64,000 nt of DNA from Pseudomonadota bacterium (GTDB lineage: Bacteria; Pseudomonadota; Gammaproteobacteria; Burkholderiales; Gallionellaceae). The number at the start of each line of letters is the position of its first letter. Position 1 is the first letter of the stretch. The notes under the pieces are model-generated. The model ran no database searches and had not been told where the DNA came from. It saw nothing but the letters and a program-made list of their open reading frames with translations. The stretch lies in NCBI GenBank assembly GCA_021822115.1, contig JAJZSA010000004.1:3838-67837 (forward strand), in the 5' to 3' direction. Below are positions 27,506 through 36,808 of this stretch, piece by piece. The translations under genes and the position numbers were made by a program.

Positions 27506-29028
27506 TCGCTGGCGCTGTCCTGCGCCATCATGCGATAGCGCGCCAGGTCGTAGTCCTCGCCGCGCTCCACCAAACCCAAGGGCAGCAGCAGGTATTCCCG
27601 GTCGTCCAGTTCCATCTTGAGGCTGCGGCTGCCGGCATAGCTGTCCGCCTTCATCAGCAGCCAGGCTTCGCCGCTGGTGTCGTTGGGGCGATTGAGGTAC
27701 ATGCCCAGATGGCCGCCCTCCATCCCGTCCTCATCGGCTTTGTCATACAGCGGCACGCCCACGATGCGTGGACTCAACACCTCGACGCCGATATGCAGTT
27801 TACCCTCCGGATCGCGACGTAAACGACGCACCACGCCGGCACCCCAGTGATTGACGCTCTCCGGACGGCTGCCGATGAGCGAGCCGATCTTCACGCCGTC
27901 GGCGCGCGCCACGGGCAGGATGCAGCGGAAGCCGGAGGCGCTGATGTCTTCCACATCCCAGGTGTCGCTCTCTTCCACCCCGAAGCTGAGACCGACATCG
28001 CTATGCTCGAGCATCTTGAGGAAGCCACTGGCAACCTTGAGGCTGACCTGGATCCTGCGCCGCGGATTGCGCCGCGTAGGCGGCGGCAGGCTGAGGTTCT
28101 GCGCCACCCGGCGCGCCACGTCCAGCACCAGTTCCGCCTCGAACTTGGCGCCATACAGGTTGAGTCCTTCGGGCAGGATGCCCTTATCCAAGGTCTTCTG
28201 CATATCTTCCAGCTGCCTGCGCATACCGTCTGCCACGATGAAACGCAGGGCAGTATGCAGAGTACCTTCCGCCGTGGCCCGCATCGGTGGCGTGGGCTGT
28301 GCCAGGTCGAACACGAACAGCGCGGAAGCATGGTAGTTATCGAAGATCTCCACGCCCTTGCCGAGCGCGCTGAGCAGGCGTTCGGCGATATGTTCCTGCA
28401 CCGGATTCAGATTACCCGCGCTACAGCCGCACCACAGCACCATTACGCCGAATGCCTCGGCCACGCTCTGATTGCAACCGGGATAGACGGTCACGCTGGT
28501 ACGGGAGAAACCCTGCGTCTCGGCCAGGCTGTAATAGGCCGCCAGCCGTCGCCACAAGGCCGGATCGACCATGGCATAGCGTGCTGCCGCCATCTTGAGC
28601 AGACCGGAGATCGCGCCGATGCCGCGCGTGCATAGCAAGGGCAATTCATCCTTGATGGCAGACGAACCTTTGGCGCTGGACTGGTAGCGTTGCAACACAT
28701 CGGCATGCGCCAGGTCGCTCTGCGTGAGGTAGTTGTCGAGCAGGGTCCACAGGCGGTTCTCCTGGAACTGGGACAGGGTCTGCAAGGTGAAGTAGTCGTA
28801 GAACAGCTTGCGCACATGGCCCTGTGCGGCCAGGTCGAACATGCGCAGCACGGCCCAGTGATGATCCAGCTTCAGGGTTTCGGCCTGTTCGCGCAAGGCT
28901 TCCAGCCAATCGGTCAACTCGGGCAATGCCTTGAGTGCGTCGTGCTTGGGGATATCGTCGAGCAGCGCCTGCGCCGACTTCATGTCCGCCAACGGATGGT
29001 CCGATTTCTTGCCGAATAGCCCGAGCAC
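27502..29028 (-). CDS. Unknown protein with PilZ-like C-terminal region
   Basis: A 508-residue protein. The first 350 residues are mostly helical and I do not recognise them. The C-terminal part has RRNPRRRIQVSLKVASGF, then DVEDISASGFRCILP, and later HWGAGVVRRLRRDPEGKLHI. That pattern of a basic RxxxR stretch followed by D/N-x-S-xx-G is typical of PilZ c-di-GMP receptors, but it is imperfect. The start is a GTG at 29028 giving VLGLFGKKSDHPLAD; a second GTG lies one codon upstream and an ATG 15 codons downstream. A GAGAGGGGGG purine run sits at ribosome-site distance. It is divergent from aat with a hairpin-like palindrome between. Confidence 0.75.
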   Translation of the reverse strand: MLGLFGKKSDHPLADMKSAQALLDDIPKHDALKALPELTDWLEALREQAETLKLDHHWAVLRMFDLAAQGHVRKLFYDYFTLQTLSQFQENRLWTLLDNYLTQSDLAHADVLQRYQSSAKGSSAIKDELPLLCTRGIGAISGLLKMAAARYAMVDPALWRRLAAYYSLAETQGFSRTSVTVYPGCNQSVAEAFGVMVLWCGCSAGNLNPVQEHIAERLLSALGKGVEIFDNYHASALFVFDLAQPTPPMRATAEGTLHTALRFIVADGMRRQLEDMQKTLDKGILPEGLNLYGAKFEAELVLDVARRVAQNLSLPPPTRRNPRRRIQVSLKVASGFLKMLEHSDVGLSFGVEESDTWDVEDISASGFRCILPVARADGVKIGSLIGSRPESVNHWGAGVVRRLRRDPEGKLHIGVEVLSPRIVGVPLYDKADEDGMEGGHLGMYLNRPNDTSGEAWLLMKADSYAGSRSLKMELDDREYLLLPLGLVERGEDYDLARYRMMAQDSASD

Positions 29029-29068
29029 CACTGCGCGTCCCCCCTCTCTTCCCCCTGAAGCGGCCTGC

Positions 29069-29097
29069 AATATAAACAATTTCCGGCAAACTGCCCA
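29069..29097 (-). promoter_or_regulatory. Promoter of the PilZ-like gene (TGGGCA-17-TATATT)
   Basis: On the minus strand TGGGCA (29097-29092) and TATATT (29074-29069) are spaced 17 bp; each matches its consensus hexamer in four or more positions. The palindrome at 29097-29114 abuts the -35, a position expected for an activator or repressor site. Confidence 0.45.
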
Positions 29098-29114
29098 TAT
29101 GCCGAAAGGCATAT
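29097..29114. promoter_or_regulatory. Perfect dyad ATATGCC-GAAA-GGCATAT
   Basis: 7-bp arms around a GAAA centre in the divergent gap between the PilZ-like gene and aat. It could be a regulator binding site or, as RNA, a hairpin with a GNRA tetraloop in the aat leader. Confidence 0.5.
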
Positions 29115-29151
29115 ATCCCCTGGCCCCGGCGATTTGCAATATGCTCTCGCC

Positions 29152-29847
29152 ATGCTCCCGCTCCTGCATCACGACACCCCGTTCCCGCCGGTCGAACGCG
29201 CCCTCGCCGCCCCCAACGGCCTGCTGGCCATAGGCGGCGACCTGTCTCCCGCCCGCTTGTTCGAAGCTTACCGCCACGGCATCTTCCCCTGGTTCTCGCC
29301 CGGCGAGCCCATCCTGTGGTGGAGCCCGGACCCGCGCATGGTGCTGGTCCCACAGGAGTTCCGCATCTCGCATTCCATGCGCAAGACGTTGCGCCGTGGC
29401 GCCTACGAACTGCGCGTCGACAGCGCCTTCGAGCAGGTGATGCGCGCCTGTGCCGCGCCGCGCGAAGGCGCCAACGGCACCTGGATCGTGGAACAGATGG
29501 TGACCGCCTATTGCACGCTGCATCGCCTGGGCTACGCGCACTCGGTGGAAGTATGGATGGAGGGCGAGCTGGTAGGCGGACTATATGGCGTGGCACTGGG
29601 GCATATGTTCTATGGCGAATCCATGTTCAGCCGCCGCACCGACGCCTCCAAGATCGCCTTGGCCCATCTCAGCCGACAGCTGGCCGCCTGGGACTTCGCC
29701 CTGATCGACTGCCAGATGTACACCCCCCACCTGGCCTCGCTGGGCGCGCATGAGATGCCGCGTGCGACTTTCGTTGCGATAGTGGCGCAAGCCGTGGCCG
29801 CACCGCACCAACCAGGTCCTTGGCATTTCGCAACGCCGGGCTGGTAG
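29152..29847 (+). CDS. aat: Leucyl/phenylalanyl-tRNA-protein transferase
   Basis: A 231-residue N-degron enzyme that adds Leu or Phe from tRNA to proteins with N-terminal Lys or Arg, marking them for ClpAP. Family blocks are [56 protein letters not shown] and [14 protein letters not shown]. The ATG at 29152 is chosen from three nearby starts because MLPLL-type N-termini are usual. The partner enzyme bpt starts 87 bp downstream. Confidence 0.95.
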   Translation: MLPLLHHDTPFPPVERALAAPNGLLAIGGDLSPARLFEAYRHGIFPWFSPGEPILWWSPDPRMVLVPQEFRISHSMRKTLRRGAYELRVDSAFEQVMRACAAPREGANGTWIVEQMVTAYCTLHRLGYAHSVEVWMEGELVGGLYGVALGHMFYGESMFSRRTDASKIALAHLSRQLAAWDFALIDCQMYTPHLASLGAHEMPRATFVAIVAQAVAAPHQPGPWHFATPGW

Positions 29848-29895
29848 CGCACTTGTCCGTGCATGCGCCATGGTTTTCGCGGTGCGCGCGGAACT

Positions 29896-29904
29896 TGATA
29901 CACT
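29896..29904 (+). promoter_or_regulatory. Extended -10 (TGATACACT) for bpt
   Basis: TGATACACT lies 30 bp before the bpt ATG and matches the TGnTATAAT pattern with two mismatches. Bpt may thus have its own promoter in addition to read-through from aat. Confidence 0.4.
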
Positions 29905-29933
29905 CGCATCCCGAACCGTGATCGCCTGCCCGC

Positions 29934-30674
29934 ATGAGCCTGCTCAACGACATCCCGCTCTCCTCGCTCCAGCTGTATCTCACGGCGCCCTATCCGTGCA
30001 GCTACCTGGAAGGCTGCGAGGCGCGCTCGCAGGTGGCCACACCTTCCTTCCTGATCAACACGGCGGCGTATTCCGAACTGGTGCGCCAGGGCTTCCGTCG
30101 CAGTGGTACGTTCACCTACCGCCCGCGCTGCGACACCTGCCGCCAATGCATCCCGGTGCGCGTGGACGTGGCGAGTTTCGCACCGAACCGTTCGCAGCGT
30201 CGCAGCCGGAAACGGCACGGCGGCTTGCAGGTGGAATTGCTGCCGCTGCATGACCAGCCGGAATATTTCGCGCTCTACCACCGCTACCAACAGGCTCGCC
30301 ACGCCGATGGCGGCATGGCCGACGACGATCCCGAGCAGTACCGCAATTTCCTGCTGCAGAGCCATGTGGACAGCATGCTGGTGGCGTTCCGCGAAAACGG
30401 CATCCTGCGCATGGTAAGCATCGTGGACGTGTTGCAGGATGGGCTGTCGGCGGTGTACACCTTCTACGATCCTGATGTGCCGGGCGCGAGCTACGGTACC
30501 TATAACGTGCTGTGGCAGATCGAACTGTGCCGCAAACTGGGCCTGCCCTGGCTCTATCTCGGCTACTGGATCGCCGCATCCCCCAAGATGGCCTACAAGG
30601 CCGGCTTCCAGCCGTTGCAGGGGCTGCACGACGGACGCTGGCAAGCCCTGCCCGAGGAGACTCAACCATGCTGA
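29934..30674 (+). CDS. bpt: Aspartate/glutamate leucyltransferase (Ate1-like)
   Basis: A 246-residue transferase attaching Leu to proteins with N-terminal Asp or Glu, the bacterial counterpart of arginyltransferase. The N-terminal cysteine clusters needed for activity are present ([14 protein letters not shown] and [17 protein letters not shown]). The C-terminal GNAT-like domain has [20 protein letters not shown] and [19 protein letters not shown]. With aat it gives a complete set of N-degron tagging enzymes. Confidence 0.95.
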   Translation: MSLLNDIPLSSLQLYLTAPYPCSYLEGCEARSQVATPSFLINTAAYSELVRQGFRRSGTFTYRPRCDTCRQCIPVRVDVASFAPNRSQRRSRKRHGGLQVELLPLHDQPEYFALYHRYQQARHADGGMADDDPEQYRNFLLQSHVDSMLVAFRENGILRMVSIVDVLQDGLSAVYTFYDPDVPGASYGTYNVLWQIELCRKLGLPWLYLGYWIAASPKMAYKAGFQPLQGLHDGRWQALPEETQPC

Positions 30675-31549
30675 CCCGCGCTGCCCTGTTCGTGACCGCC
30701 CTGCTCATCCTGCCGCCGCTGTCGCTGACGCTGGCCGACCGGGAATGGCTGCCGCCGCAAACCCTGAACGGCGATGTCTGGCTGCCGGCAATGATCACGC
30801 TGGGCATGCTGGCGATGGCCATGCTGCTGTTCGACACCCTCGCTGCGCGCCGCAGCGGCGTCCGCCTGCTGCACAGCCAGCGCGGCTATCTGGCCTGGTG
30901 CACCGTAGCCGGCGCCCTGCTGGGTGCACTGTCCGGCTGGCTCAACCTGTTCGCCGAACTGTGGGTCAGCGCCGCTGCCACACCGAGCGCAGCCATCCTG
31001 CTCGCCGCCACCTGTGGCGCGCTGGCTTTGCCCTGCGTGTTGCTGGCGCGCCTGTGGCTGGCCGGCGTGCCGGGCTTGGTGCGTCTCAACCGTTTGGGGC
31101 TGACACTGCCCGCATTACCCGGCGAAGCCACGGCCCGCATGCTGTTGCTGCTGGCACTGGGCAGTCTGTCCGCCGGCGTGGTGTGGCCGGGCTTCCCGTC
31201 CGCGCTGTTCTGGTCGGCGCCGTTATGGCTGCTGGTGGCGCTGCAACTGCTGTGGCATGAAGGCACCGTGTTCGCCGGCCTGCCGCGCGGCGACTGGAGC
31301 CGCGTGCTGCATGGCATGCTGGCCGGCTTGCTGGTGGGCGGCCTCCTGCTCAGCACCTGGCGCCTGGCGTCCGGCGCACTGCACCTGAACGGCACCCCTT
31401 GGCAGATCGCGCTCGCTTGCGCGCTGTATGGCCTGACCGCACTGCAACTGGGCGACCTCGTCGCCGAACACTGGCGCGGCAAACCGCGCAGCGAAGTATT
31501 CAAACGCAAACCCTTCCCGATCCCCGTCGTTTCCAAGAAAGACCAGTGA
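30668..31549 (+). CDS. Multi-pass membrane protein of unknown function
   Basis: A 293-residue, very Leu/Ala-rich protein with about eight hydrophobic segments, starting [16 protein letters not shown] and ending with a short basic cytoplasmic tail ([19 protein letters not shown]). I recognise no catalytic motif. It overlaps the end of bpt by 7 bp and its stop overlaps the pyrD start (TGATG), so all three are probably translated in series. Confidence 0.8.
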   Translation: MLTRAALFVTALLILPPLSLTLADREWLPPQTLNGDVWLPAMITLGMLAMAMLLFDTLAARRSGVRLLHSQRGYLAWCTVAGALLGALSGWLNLFAELWVSAAATPSAAILLAATCGALALPCVLLARLWLAGVPGLVRLNRLGLTLPALPGEATARMLLLLALGSLSAGVVWPGFPSALFWSAPLWLLVALQLLWHEGTVFAGLPRGDWSRVLHGMLAGLLVGGLLLSTWRLASGALHLNGTPWQIALACALYGLTALQLGDLVAEHWRGKPRSEVFKRKPFPIPVVSKKDQ

Positions 31550-32574
31550 TGTCCCTGTTCCAGTTGTTCCGCCCCGCCCTGTTCGCGCTCGATGCCGAAA
31601 CCGCCCACCACGCCACCATCGACGGTCTGAAGACCGCGCAATGTCTCGGCCTCACTTCGCTGATGTTCAAGCGTCCGCCCGATGATCCGCGTTGCGTGAT
31701 GGGCCTGACCTTCCCCAACCCGGTGGGACTCGCCGCCGGACTGGACAAGAACGGCGAAGTCATCGACGCGCTGGCCGCCTTCGGTTTCGGCTTCATCGAG
31801 ATCGGCACCGTCACCCCACGCGCACAGCCGGGCAATCCCAAACCGCGCATGTTCCGACTCCCCGAAGCGCAGGGCGTGATCAATCGCATGGGGTTCAACA
31901 ACGAGGGCGTGGATGCGCTGATCGCCAACGTGCAGCGCGCCAAGTTCAAGGGCATCCTCGGCATCAACATCGGCAAGAACGCCGATACGCCGATCGAGCA
32001 AGCAGCCGACGATTACCTCATCGGCTTGCGCAAGGTATATGCACATGCCAGCTACGTGACGGTCAACATCTCCTCGCCCAACACCAAGAACCTGCGCCAG
32101 CTGCAAGGCGGCGACGAGCTAGATGCGCTACTCGCGCAACTCAAGGCCGAGCAACTCAAACTGGCCACAACGCATGAGCGATACGTACCGCTGGCGGTGA
32201 AGATCGCGCCCGACCTCGATAGCGAGCAGATCAAACAGATCGCCGCGCTGCTCATCAAGCACCGCATCGATGGCGTCATCGCCACCAACACCACCTTGTC
32301 GCGCGACGGCGTGCAAGGACTGCCGCATGGCGAGGAGACCGGAGGCCTGAGCGGCGCGCCGGTACGCGACAGATCGACCGCCGTGATCCGCCAGCTCGCC
32401 GCCGAACTGCAAGGCGCACTGCCCATCATCGGCGTGGGAGGCATCCTCAAGGGAGAGGATGCTCTGGAGAAGATGCAGGCCGGCGCAGCGCTGGTACAGG
32501 TCTATAGCGGCCTGGTCTATCGCGGTCAGGAACTGGTGACCGAAAGCGCAGCAGCGATCCGCAACGCCCGCTGA
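31549..32574 (+). CDS. pyrD: Dihydroorotate dehydrogenase (quinone), class 2
   Basis: A 341-residue FMN enzyme of the inner membrane that oxidises dihydroorotate to orotate with quinone as acceptor. The N-terminal amphipathic helix ([20 protein letters not shown]) is the class 2 membrane-binding region. The catalytic-serine motif is [15 protein letters not shown], the FMN region is [16 protein letters not shown], and the C-terminal phosphate site is [20 protein letters not shown]. Confidence 0.97.
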   Translation: MSLFQLFRPALFALDAETAHHATIDGLKTAQCLGLTSLMFKRPPDDPRCVMGLTFPNPVGLAAGLDKNGEVIDALAAFGFGFIEIGTVTPRAQPGNPKPRMFRLPEAQGVINRMGFNNEGVDALIANVQRAKFKGILGINIGKNADTPIEQAADDYLIGLRKVYAHASYVTVNISSPNTKNLRQLQGGDELDALLAQLKAEQLKLATTHERYVPLAVKIAPDLDSEQIKQIAALLIKHRIDGVIATNTTLSRDGVQGLPHGEETGGLSGAPVRDRSTAVIRQLAAELQGALPIIGVGGILKGEDALEKMQAGAALVQVYSGLVYRGQELVTESAAAIRNAR

Positions 32575-32602
32575 TCCTGCCGCACAGGGACGTCCGACCG
32601 GA

Positions 32603-34621
32603 TCATTGCACAGTCACGAAGAAGGTAGTGGCGGTTGTGCCGGGCACGACCGCCACGCCTCCCGTCGTCACGATACTGCCGAATGAGCCGCTCACGCCGC
32701 CGGCGGCATCGATCAATACCAGCTGCTGCCCGGGGGTATAGGTGCCGGTGAAATGCAGATTGAGGGTCCCCCCCACCGTCGCCCTGCCTGCGACAGTGAT
32801 GTGTCCGTGATTTACGCCTTTGCTGATGCCATCGACCGGCAACGTCAACGTGCCGGTCGCACTTTGCTGGAAATCACCCCCCAGCGCGATCTCATATTGC
32901 CCGGCCGCGAGCGTCAATCCGGCGTTGTTGTTCAGGCTGCCGCTGCCGAACGGTGTAGCGCCGCCGACTGCAACGGCACCGGCATTGATGGTGGTGCCGC
33001 CGATGTAGCTGTTGCCTGACAGCGTGGTGGTCGCAGCCCCCGCCTGCACGAACGAGCCCGTACCGCTGATATTGGACAATGTGATCGGCGTAGCGGTGTT
33101 CTGCACGATGAGCCTACCGTTGTTGACGACGGCGTTGTTTCCGCCCGTCAGCAAACTGCTGTCGCCACTGTAGCTGCCGCGCTGCCAGGTCGTATTGCCG
33201 GTCGTTCTGACCGTAATGTCGTTCAGCGGCACGCTTGCCCCCTTGCCGATGCGCAAGATCGCGCTGGCACCGATGGTGGTAGTACCGTTGTAATTCTGCG
33301 GTTGCGCAAACGTCACATCGTTACCTGCCGTAGACATGATGGTGACGTTGCCCCACCCCGCTTCGCCGCCGCGGTAGGGACCTCCGCCGCCGGTGATGCC
33401 GATGTTCAACGTGACCGGGGCGTTGTAATTGAAGGCCAGATTGCTGCCGCGCAGGTTGATGTAGGCATTCTTCGCGCCCAGCACCGGATAAGGCTCGGCT
33501 GGCGATGGCGCGGAAGGCAGGAAGAAATTGGCATGCGTGCCGTCGCCCCATTGCACCGTGCCCGCGCCGGATTCGATGTTGACGCCGCGATAGCTGGCGT
33601 CGTTGCCGTTGTTCACGCCATTGCGGTAGATCGCTTTGGCGAAATTCAGATTCGGGTCGCTCAAACCGGGGTTCACCAGATTCGGGCTGTCGTGCGGGCT
33701 GTTGTCGGTGTGGCTGTAGACCCCGACCATCACGATGGTCGAATTGCCGATGGCGTGGAAGTTGATGTCGTTGCCGTAAGCAGCTTCGTAGATGTTATGC
33801 GGCACGGTGACGGTGCTGCCGGGCGGACTCCAGACCAGCCAGGAGCCTTCGTTGAGCACGCCTTTCGCATTGGGCATGGAGGCCGCCACATGGTTGCTGC
33901 CGAAATCGTGCCCCGCACTCAGCGCAACGGCGCCGGTCATGGTGTTGACGCCGCGCATGGAGTGTCCACCCCAGGCTCCCACCGCCTGCACGATACTGCC
34001 ACTGCCGCTGATCTCGCCCAGCAGCACAAACTGGTTGTTATTGAGGACGATCTTGCCGTTGTTGCGGATGTTGTTGAGGTTCACCTCGCCGTTGACCAGA
34101 CTCGCAGCATTCTTGCTATCCGAAGTGGCGATGATATTGGGATTGTTGTCGGCGGCGGAGTTGGTGCCGAGTTGCAGCGTCGCGCCCGGATCGATGGTGA
34201 GCACCGGTGGGTTCGAGCCGCTGATGGTGAGCTGGTATCCGGCGCCGGGATAATTGGTCTTGCTGACAATCTCCACCTGCAGAGCATCGGGCAGGGTGAA
34301 AGTACTGGCCTGGGTGATGATCAGCGTGCCGGGATTGGCGGTACCGCCCCATGCGGACAAGGTGAGCGTGCCTTTGCCCGAGATGATGCCGGTATAGGTA
34401 GTGACGCCGGCCGGCAGGTTGATGACGGCATCGCCGCTCAGCACGACATTGCTGTTTGCCTGGATAGAGGAAGTGATATCGACACTTCCGGCTGGAGCCG
34501 ACGAATTCCGATTGACGCCGCCCGCTGAGTGGCCACCGCCGCCACAAGCATTGATGGAGAGGACACACACCAGCGCCAACGACCGCGCTAGCGCACTAAA
34601 GCCAGATTTCGTGGATGACAT
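32603..34621 (-). CDS. Autotransporter-passenger-like lipoprotein without beta-barrel
   Basis: A 672-residue secreted protein rich in Gly, Asn, Ser and Thr. The N-terminus looks like a lipoprotein signal (ALARSLALVCVLSINAC followed by GGGG). The rest is repetitive beta-strand sequence with two segments of the autotransporter-associated repeat type, NYNGTTTIGASAILRIGKG and LSGNSYIGGTTINAGAVAVG. The C-terminus (ATTFFVTVQ) has no autotransporter barrel or YadA anchor, so it would be lipid-anchored or exported by another route. The base composition appears lower in GC than neighbours. No clear ribosome site precedes the ATG. Adhesin or surface-layer component is the best guess. Confidence 0.8.
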   Translation of the reverse strand: MSSTKSGFSALARSLALVCVLSINACGGGGHSAGGVNRNSSAPAGSVDITSSIQANSNVVLSGDAVINLPAGVTTYTGIISGKGTLTLSAWGGTANPGTLIITQASTFTLPDALQVEIVSKTNYPGAGYQLTISGSNPPVLTIDPGATLQLGTNSAADNNPNIIATSDSKNAASLVNGEVNLNNIRNNGKIVLNNNQFVLLGEISGSGSIVQAVGAWGGHSMRGVNTMTGAVALSAGHDFGSNHVAASMPNAKGVLNEGSWLVWSPPGSTVTVPHNIYEAAYGNDINFHAIGNSTIVMVGVYSHTDNSPHDSPNLVNPGLSDPNLNFAKAIYRNGVNNGNDASYRGVNIESGAGTVQWGDGTHANFFLPSAPSPAEPYPVLGAKNAYINLRGSNLAFNYNAPVTLNIGITGGGGPYRGGEAGWGNVTIMSTAGNDVTFAQPQNYNGTTTIGASAILRIGKGASVPLNDITVRTTGNTTWQRGSYSGDSSLLTGGNNAVVNNGRLIVQNTATPITLSNISGTGSFVQAGAATTTLSGNSYIGGTTINAGAVAVGGATPFGSGSLNNNAGLTLAAGQYEIALGGDFQQSATGTLTLPVDGISKGVNHGHITVAGRATVGGTLNLHFTGTYTPGQQLVLIDAAGGVSGSFGSIVTTGGVAVVPGTTATTFFVTVQ

Positions 34622-34695
34622 TGCGAATGAGTACCCGAGTATGCGCCATGCAGGCCGCGTTGGTTCTCACCCTATCACCCATGCTTTCGTTGCAC

Positions 34696-34713
34696 AGTCA
34701 GGAAATCCTGACT
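34696..34713. promoter_or_regulatory. Perfect palindrome AGTCAGGA-AA-TCCTGACT
   Basis: 8-bp arms in the 121-bp gap between the GGDEF gene and the downstream surface lipoprotein gene. No U-run follows on either strand, so an operator is more likely than a terminator. Confidence 0.5.
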
Positions 34714-34742
34714 CGCTTCAGCTGTGCTGACAGCGTTGCCCG

Positions 34743-36671
34743 TCAATCGCCGCGCACCGTACGGTTGCGGCCGCCGCTCTTGGCGGCATACAGATTGCGG
34801 TCGGCCTCGGCCAGCAGGTCGGGCAGCGCGGCATGCTGCGCGACTTTCTCCGCCACACCGACACTGAGCGTGAGACGCAGTTTGCCGCCCGGGACTTCCA
34901 GCAGCAATTCGCTCACTGCCTGACGCATGCGTTCGGCGCATTGCCAGGCATCGGCCGCCGCGCTATCGGGGCAGATCACCAGGAACTCCTCGCCGCCGTA
35001 ACGGCACACCACATCCTGCGTGCGTGCCGTGCGGCGCAAAGTCTCGGCCACCCGTTGCAGGGCTTCGTCGCCCACGTGATGCCCGAAGCGGTCGTTCACC
35101 GACTTGAAGTGGTCGATGTCCACCATCAGACAGGAAAGGCGACGCGCCCCGCGTTGCGCCAGCGCCCATTCCTGCTCCAGCCGCTCCATGGCATAACGCC
35201 GGTTGGGCAGGTCGGTCAGCGCATCGGTCAAGGCCTGCTGCTGCAAGCGTTCGTTGGCGGCGGACAGATCGGAGGCATAACGCAGCATGCGCTCACGGTC
35301 GAACGCCAGCTCGGCTTGCAGGCGCACCACGCGTTGCGCGGCACGCAGCCGGGCGAAAAAGATGCGCGGCGTCACCGGTTTCAGCAGATGGTCGTCGGCC
35401 CCGGCCTCGAAGGCTTCGATCAGCTTGTCCGGGGCGTTGTCCGCCGTGACCACCATCAGGTACAGGTCGCCGTTCTGCGCCTGCTCGCGCAAGGCACGGC
35501 ACAGTGCCACGCCGCCAGGTCCCGGCAGCGAATCATCGATGATGACCAATTGCGGTCGCTGTGCAGCGAACTGGCGCAGCGCCTCTTCCCCGCTGGCGGC
35601 GACATGCACCTCGTGTCCGGCGGTGACCAGCAACTGTTGCAGCAGATTACGCATCGGACGGTCATCCTCGACCACCAGCACGCGCATCTTGAAATCGTCT
35701 TCGCTTGCGTCCGGCACCGCCACCGGCGGCGCCTCCCCCTCGTGCGCGGCCAGCAAGCGCCCCATGTCGGGCAACTGCTGACTGCCTAGACCGAACAACA
35801 CCGCCCATTCATGCCAGTCGTGCGCACAGGTCTCGGCGATACGCAACAGATCGCCTTCCTCGATCGCCAGACGCGTGGCCGCATCGCGCAAAGGACCTAG
35901 TGCCAGCGCGCGCTCGCCATCCGGCATGGTCCACACATCGGCCATCAGCCCGGCCAGATGCAGCAGGTGCAGCAGGCGCCATTCGCGCGAGCCTTCGGCG
36001 GCGGCACTCTCCTGCGGCCGGCGGAAATGCTGCACCAGCGCCTGGAACAGCACAGGGAAATTCATGTCAGACAGCATCGCCACGCTGACGTCGGCCTGGT
36101 CGAAACCGAAGGCGGCACGTTCAGCACCGAGGCGGGCCGCGTCGTCGGCGACGGCGTTCTTCTCCAGCAAACCGGCATACTCGGAAGGGAACACGGTGGC
36201 CAGTGCCAGTTGACCGACCTGACCGAGCAGACCGAGCACAAAGAACTCTTCGGCCGCCACCAGCCGCTGTCGCTCCACCAGATGCCGCGCCGCGATGGCA
36301 GTGAGCAACGAGTGCAGCCAGAAATGGCGGTAATCGAAATTGGCACACGGGCCGTGCCGGTAATCGACCACCAGCGCGATACCCAGCACCAGCTGGCGCA
36401 AGGCGCGCATGCCGAGCACGGTGACCGCATCCTCGACGGTGATGACCGGGCGCGAAGGCGCGCCCAGCAGGACATTGGCGGCCTTGATGACGCGCTGGCT
36501 GAGGCCCGGGTCGCCGGCGATGAGATGGCCGATCTCATGACCGGAGACATCGTCGCGCTGCGACAGGTTGATGACCTCCAGCGCCACCCCCTTGGGGGTA
36601 GGCAGGCGCCCGCTGACGCTGAGGCGGTCCAGTATCTGTTGGTGGGTGAGTGGCAAGCTATCCTCCTGCAA
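34743..36671 (-). CDS. HDOD-REC-GGDEF regulator, probable diguanylate cyclase
   Basis: A 642-residue three-domain signalling protein. Residues about 20-215 form an HDOD domain (GRLPTPKGVALEVINL, AGDPGLSQRVIKAAN). Residues about 330-445 form a response-regulator receiver (RVLVVEDDRP, the phospho-Asp region LVIIDDSLPG and the Lys in LLKPVTP). Residues 470-640 form a GGDEF domain with an intact active site RYGGEEFLVI. The allosteric I-site RTQD sits exactly five residues before GGEEF, so product inhibition by c-di-GMP is expected. No cognate histidine kinase is in the window. The neighbouring surface lipoprotein is a possible output. Confidence 0.93.
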   Translation of the reverse strand: MQEDSLPLTHQQILDRLSVSGRLPTPKGVALEVINLSQRDDVSGHEIGHLIAGDPGLSQRVIKAANVLLGAPSRPVITVEDAVTVLGMRALRQLVLGIALVVDYRHGPCANFDYRHFWLHSLLTAIAARHLVERQRLVAAEEFFVLGLLGQVGQLALATVFPSEYAGLLEKNAVADDAARLGAERAAFGFDQADVSVAMLSDMNFPVLFQALVQHFRRPQESAAAEGSREWRLLHLLHLAGLMADVWTMPDGERALALGPLRDAATRLAIEEGDLLRIAETCAHDWHEWAVLFGLGSQQLPDMGRLLAAHEGEAPPVAVPDASEDDFKMRVLVVEDDRPMRNLLQQLLVTAGHEVHVAASGEEALRQFAAQRPQLVIIDDSLPGPGGVALCRALREQAQNGDLYLMVVTADNAPDKLIEAFEAGADDHLLKPVTPRIFFARLRAAQRVVRLQAELAFDRERMLRYASDLSAANERLQQQALTDALTDLPNRRYAMERLEQEWALAQRGARRLSCLMVDIDHFKSVNDRFGHHVGDEALQRVAETLRRTARTQDVVCRYGGEEFLVICPDSAAADAWQCAERMRQAVSELLLEVPGGKLRLTLSVGVAEKVAQHAALPDLLAEADRNLYAAKSGGRNRTVRGD

Positions 36672-36718
36672 GGCCTAGATTCTAGCGCAAACGCCGGGGT
36701 CCTGACCGCCGCACCGGT

Positions 36719-36730
36719 TATATGCATATA
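36719..36730. promoter_or_regulatory. 12-bp palindrome TATATGCATATA
   Basis: A perfect self-complementary site in the divergent gap between the GGDEF regulator and rnfA, 12 bp upstream of the rnfA -35. It could bind a dimeric regulator or supply -10 sequences for the minus-strand gene. Confidence 0.4.
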
Positions 36731-36742
36731 GCGCCTTCGTGG

Positions 36743-36771
36743 TTGAAGCGCCCCTTGTTCCGGCGCATAAT
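36743..36771 (+). promoter_or_regulatory. Promoter of the rnf operon (TTGAAG-17-CATAAT)
   Basis: TTGAAG (36743-36748) and CATAAT (36766-36771) are spaced 17 bp, matching sigma-70 consensus in 4 and 5 positions. Transcription would start near 36778, about 30 nt before rnfA. Confidence 0.55.
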
Positions 36772-36808
36772 CCGCCCCTGTTTTTTTCGCGCCTTGCGTC
36801 CTCCCGCA

